Source: Steroidobacteraceae bacterium | GTDB lineage: Bacteria > Pseudomonadota > Gammaproteobacteria > Steroidobacterales > Steroidobacteraceae | Direction: 5' to 3' | Assembly (NCBI GenBank): GCA_023253235.1 | Contig: JALRHE010000238.1 | Coordinates: 1-6,792, forward strand | DNA: 6,792 nucleotides | Part shown: positions 6,110 to 6,792 of the stretch, one piece after another | Numbering within the stretch: position 1 is the stretch's first letter | How the letters are laid out: each line of letters starts with the position of its first letter | Position numbers and translations under genes: made by a program | The notes under the pieces: model-generated | Databases searched by the model: none | What the model was told of the DNA's origin: nothing | The model's input: the letters and a program-made list of their open reading frames with translations, nothing else

Positions 6110-6792
6110 TCAGCCTTCAGAGGTTTCGTCGAATTCGTCGACTGCCGCGACCTTGGTGCCACCGCGCCAACCGACCGCGAAGCCATTCGTGTAACGCATG
6201 TCAACGTAAGCCATCTCGGCGCCACGCTGCACGACGAGGCGCAGAGCAGCGGCGACGAAACGATCGAAGCGCTCGTCGACTTGCCGACGACCGAGACGAA
6301 CCTTGACGCCATTGTCGAGATCGATTTCCCAAGCACCGCGCGCATCGAGACGAAGCGCAACGATGCGCACACCGCCTTCGATCAATCGACCCTGAATCGC
6401 GAAGTAGCGCTGCGCGACGAGACCCTCTGCACCGTTCGGCCCCGTCAGTCGCGGCAGTTCGGGCGGGATGAATCGCGCTTCGCTCAAGAACAACTCACCG
6501 CGCGCATTGAGCAGACCATTGGCACCCCAACGCGCCGCCGCCACTTGCTCGGTGATCTGGACCGTCAAGCCACGTGGCCACTGCCTTGCGACACTCGCCG
6601 TGTCGACCCATGGCAATTCCTCGATCGCGCGCTGTAGCGTCGCGAGGTTCACCGAGACGAGACCCGCCTCGTGCAGGCGATCGCGTACGGTCTGTTCGAC
6701 GTCCATCGGTGACACGCGCTGGAAGCGACCCTGTACCGTGACACGATCGATCGGCTGATCGAGTGCGATCACGATCATGCCGCCGAAGGCCG
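6110..6792 (-). CDS. ftsQ: Cell division protein FtsQ (C-terminal 226 residues, 5' end outside window)
   Basis: FtsQ is a bitopic inner-membrane protein that links early and late divisome proteins, mainly by binding FtsB and FtsL. The window holds the periplasmic part; the cytoplasmic tail and membrane helix lie beyond 6792. Seen in order: the POTRA domain starting near PIDRVTVQGRFQRVSPMDV and including LPWVDTASVARQWPRGLTVQITEQ; the beta domain with AARWGANGLLNARGELF, PRLTGPNG and IDLDNGVKVRLGR; and the C-terminal YVDMRYTNGFAVGW, the region that contacts FtsB in E. coli. A short acidic tail DEFDETSEG ends the protein. The frame stays open to the window edge, so the ATG at 6778 is an internal methionine and not the start. 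Stop and ftsA start are 21 bp apart, consistent with an ftsQAZ operon. Confidence 0.97.
   Translation of the reverse strand, partial: AFGGMIVIALDQPIDRVTVQGRFQRVSPMDVEQTVRDRLHEAGLVSVNLATLQRAIEELPWVDTASVARQWPRGLTVQITEQVAAARWGANGLLNARGELFLSEARFIPPELPRLTGPNGAEGLVAQRYFAIQGRLIEGGVRIVALRLDARGAWEIDLDNGVKVRLGRRQVDERFDRFVAAALRLVVQRGAEMAYVDMRYTNGFAVGWRGGTKVAAVDEFDETSEG

Noticed and set aside
6745..6776. Five GATC sites within 32 bp, resembling a Dam/SeqA-type cluster
   Set aside because: They fall in ftsQ codons for Ile, Asp and neighbours in this GC-rich codon style. No origin features are nearby, so chance and coding explain them.
1..6792. Mobile elements, CRISPR arrays, tRNA or rRNA genes, signs of horizontal transfer
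   Set aside because: No long direct or terminal repeats, transposase-like proteins or RNA-gene sequences were seen. All frames are conserved core genes with even composition.

Overview
This window is the distal end of a gammaproteobacterial division and cell wall (dcw) cluster and the envelope and secretion genes that follow it. Every gene can be recognised from its protein. On the minus strand, in order of transcription (high to low coordinates), the genes are ftsQ (5' end outside the window), ftsA, ftsZ, lpxC, a membrane-anchored M23 peptidase gene and secA (3' end outside the window). One small plus-strand gene sits between lpxC and the peptidase gene. It encodes a DUF721/DciA-like protein, the presumed loader or operator of the replicative helicase.

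The order ftsQ-ftsA-ftsZ-lpxC-secA, the proteobacterial FtsZ tail and the high G+C content (about 60% by eye) point to a Gammaproteobacterium. There is a DciA-type gene and no secM-like gene ahead of secA. Both argue against Enterobacterales, which use DnaC and carry secM. A Pseudomonas-, Xanthomonas- or Nevskia-like lineage fits, but the family cannot be fixed from this sequence.

Layout: 6110-6792 holds the periplasmic part of FtsQ. FtsA follows after 21 bp, and FtsZ follows FtsA after 34 bp, a tight unit that builds the Z-ring and its membrane anchor. The 81-bp ftsZ-lpxC gap contains a 37-nt hairpin that ends 2 nt before the lpxC Shine-Dalgarno sequence. lpxC (committed step of lipid A synthesis) and dciA converge, and their ends overlap by 37 bp. 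dciA and the peptidase gene diverge from a 104-bp gap. A 77-bp gap then leads to secA, which has a forced GTG start.

The set covers septum formation, outer-membrane lipid synthesis, peptidoglycan cleavage, protein export and replication initiation. No new enzyme system, mobile element, CRISPR array, tRNA or rRNA was found; the region is ordinary core genome. The points most worth a second look are regulatory: the strand-polarised hairpin at the lpxC ribosome-binding site, the antisense placement of dciA and its overlap with lpxC, and the compact secA leader.
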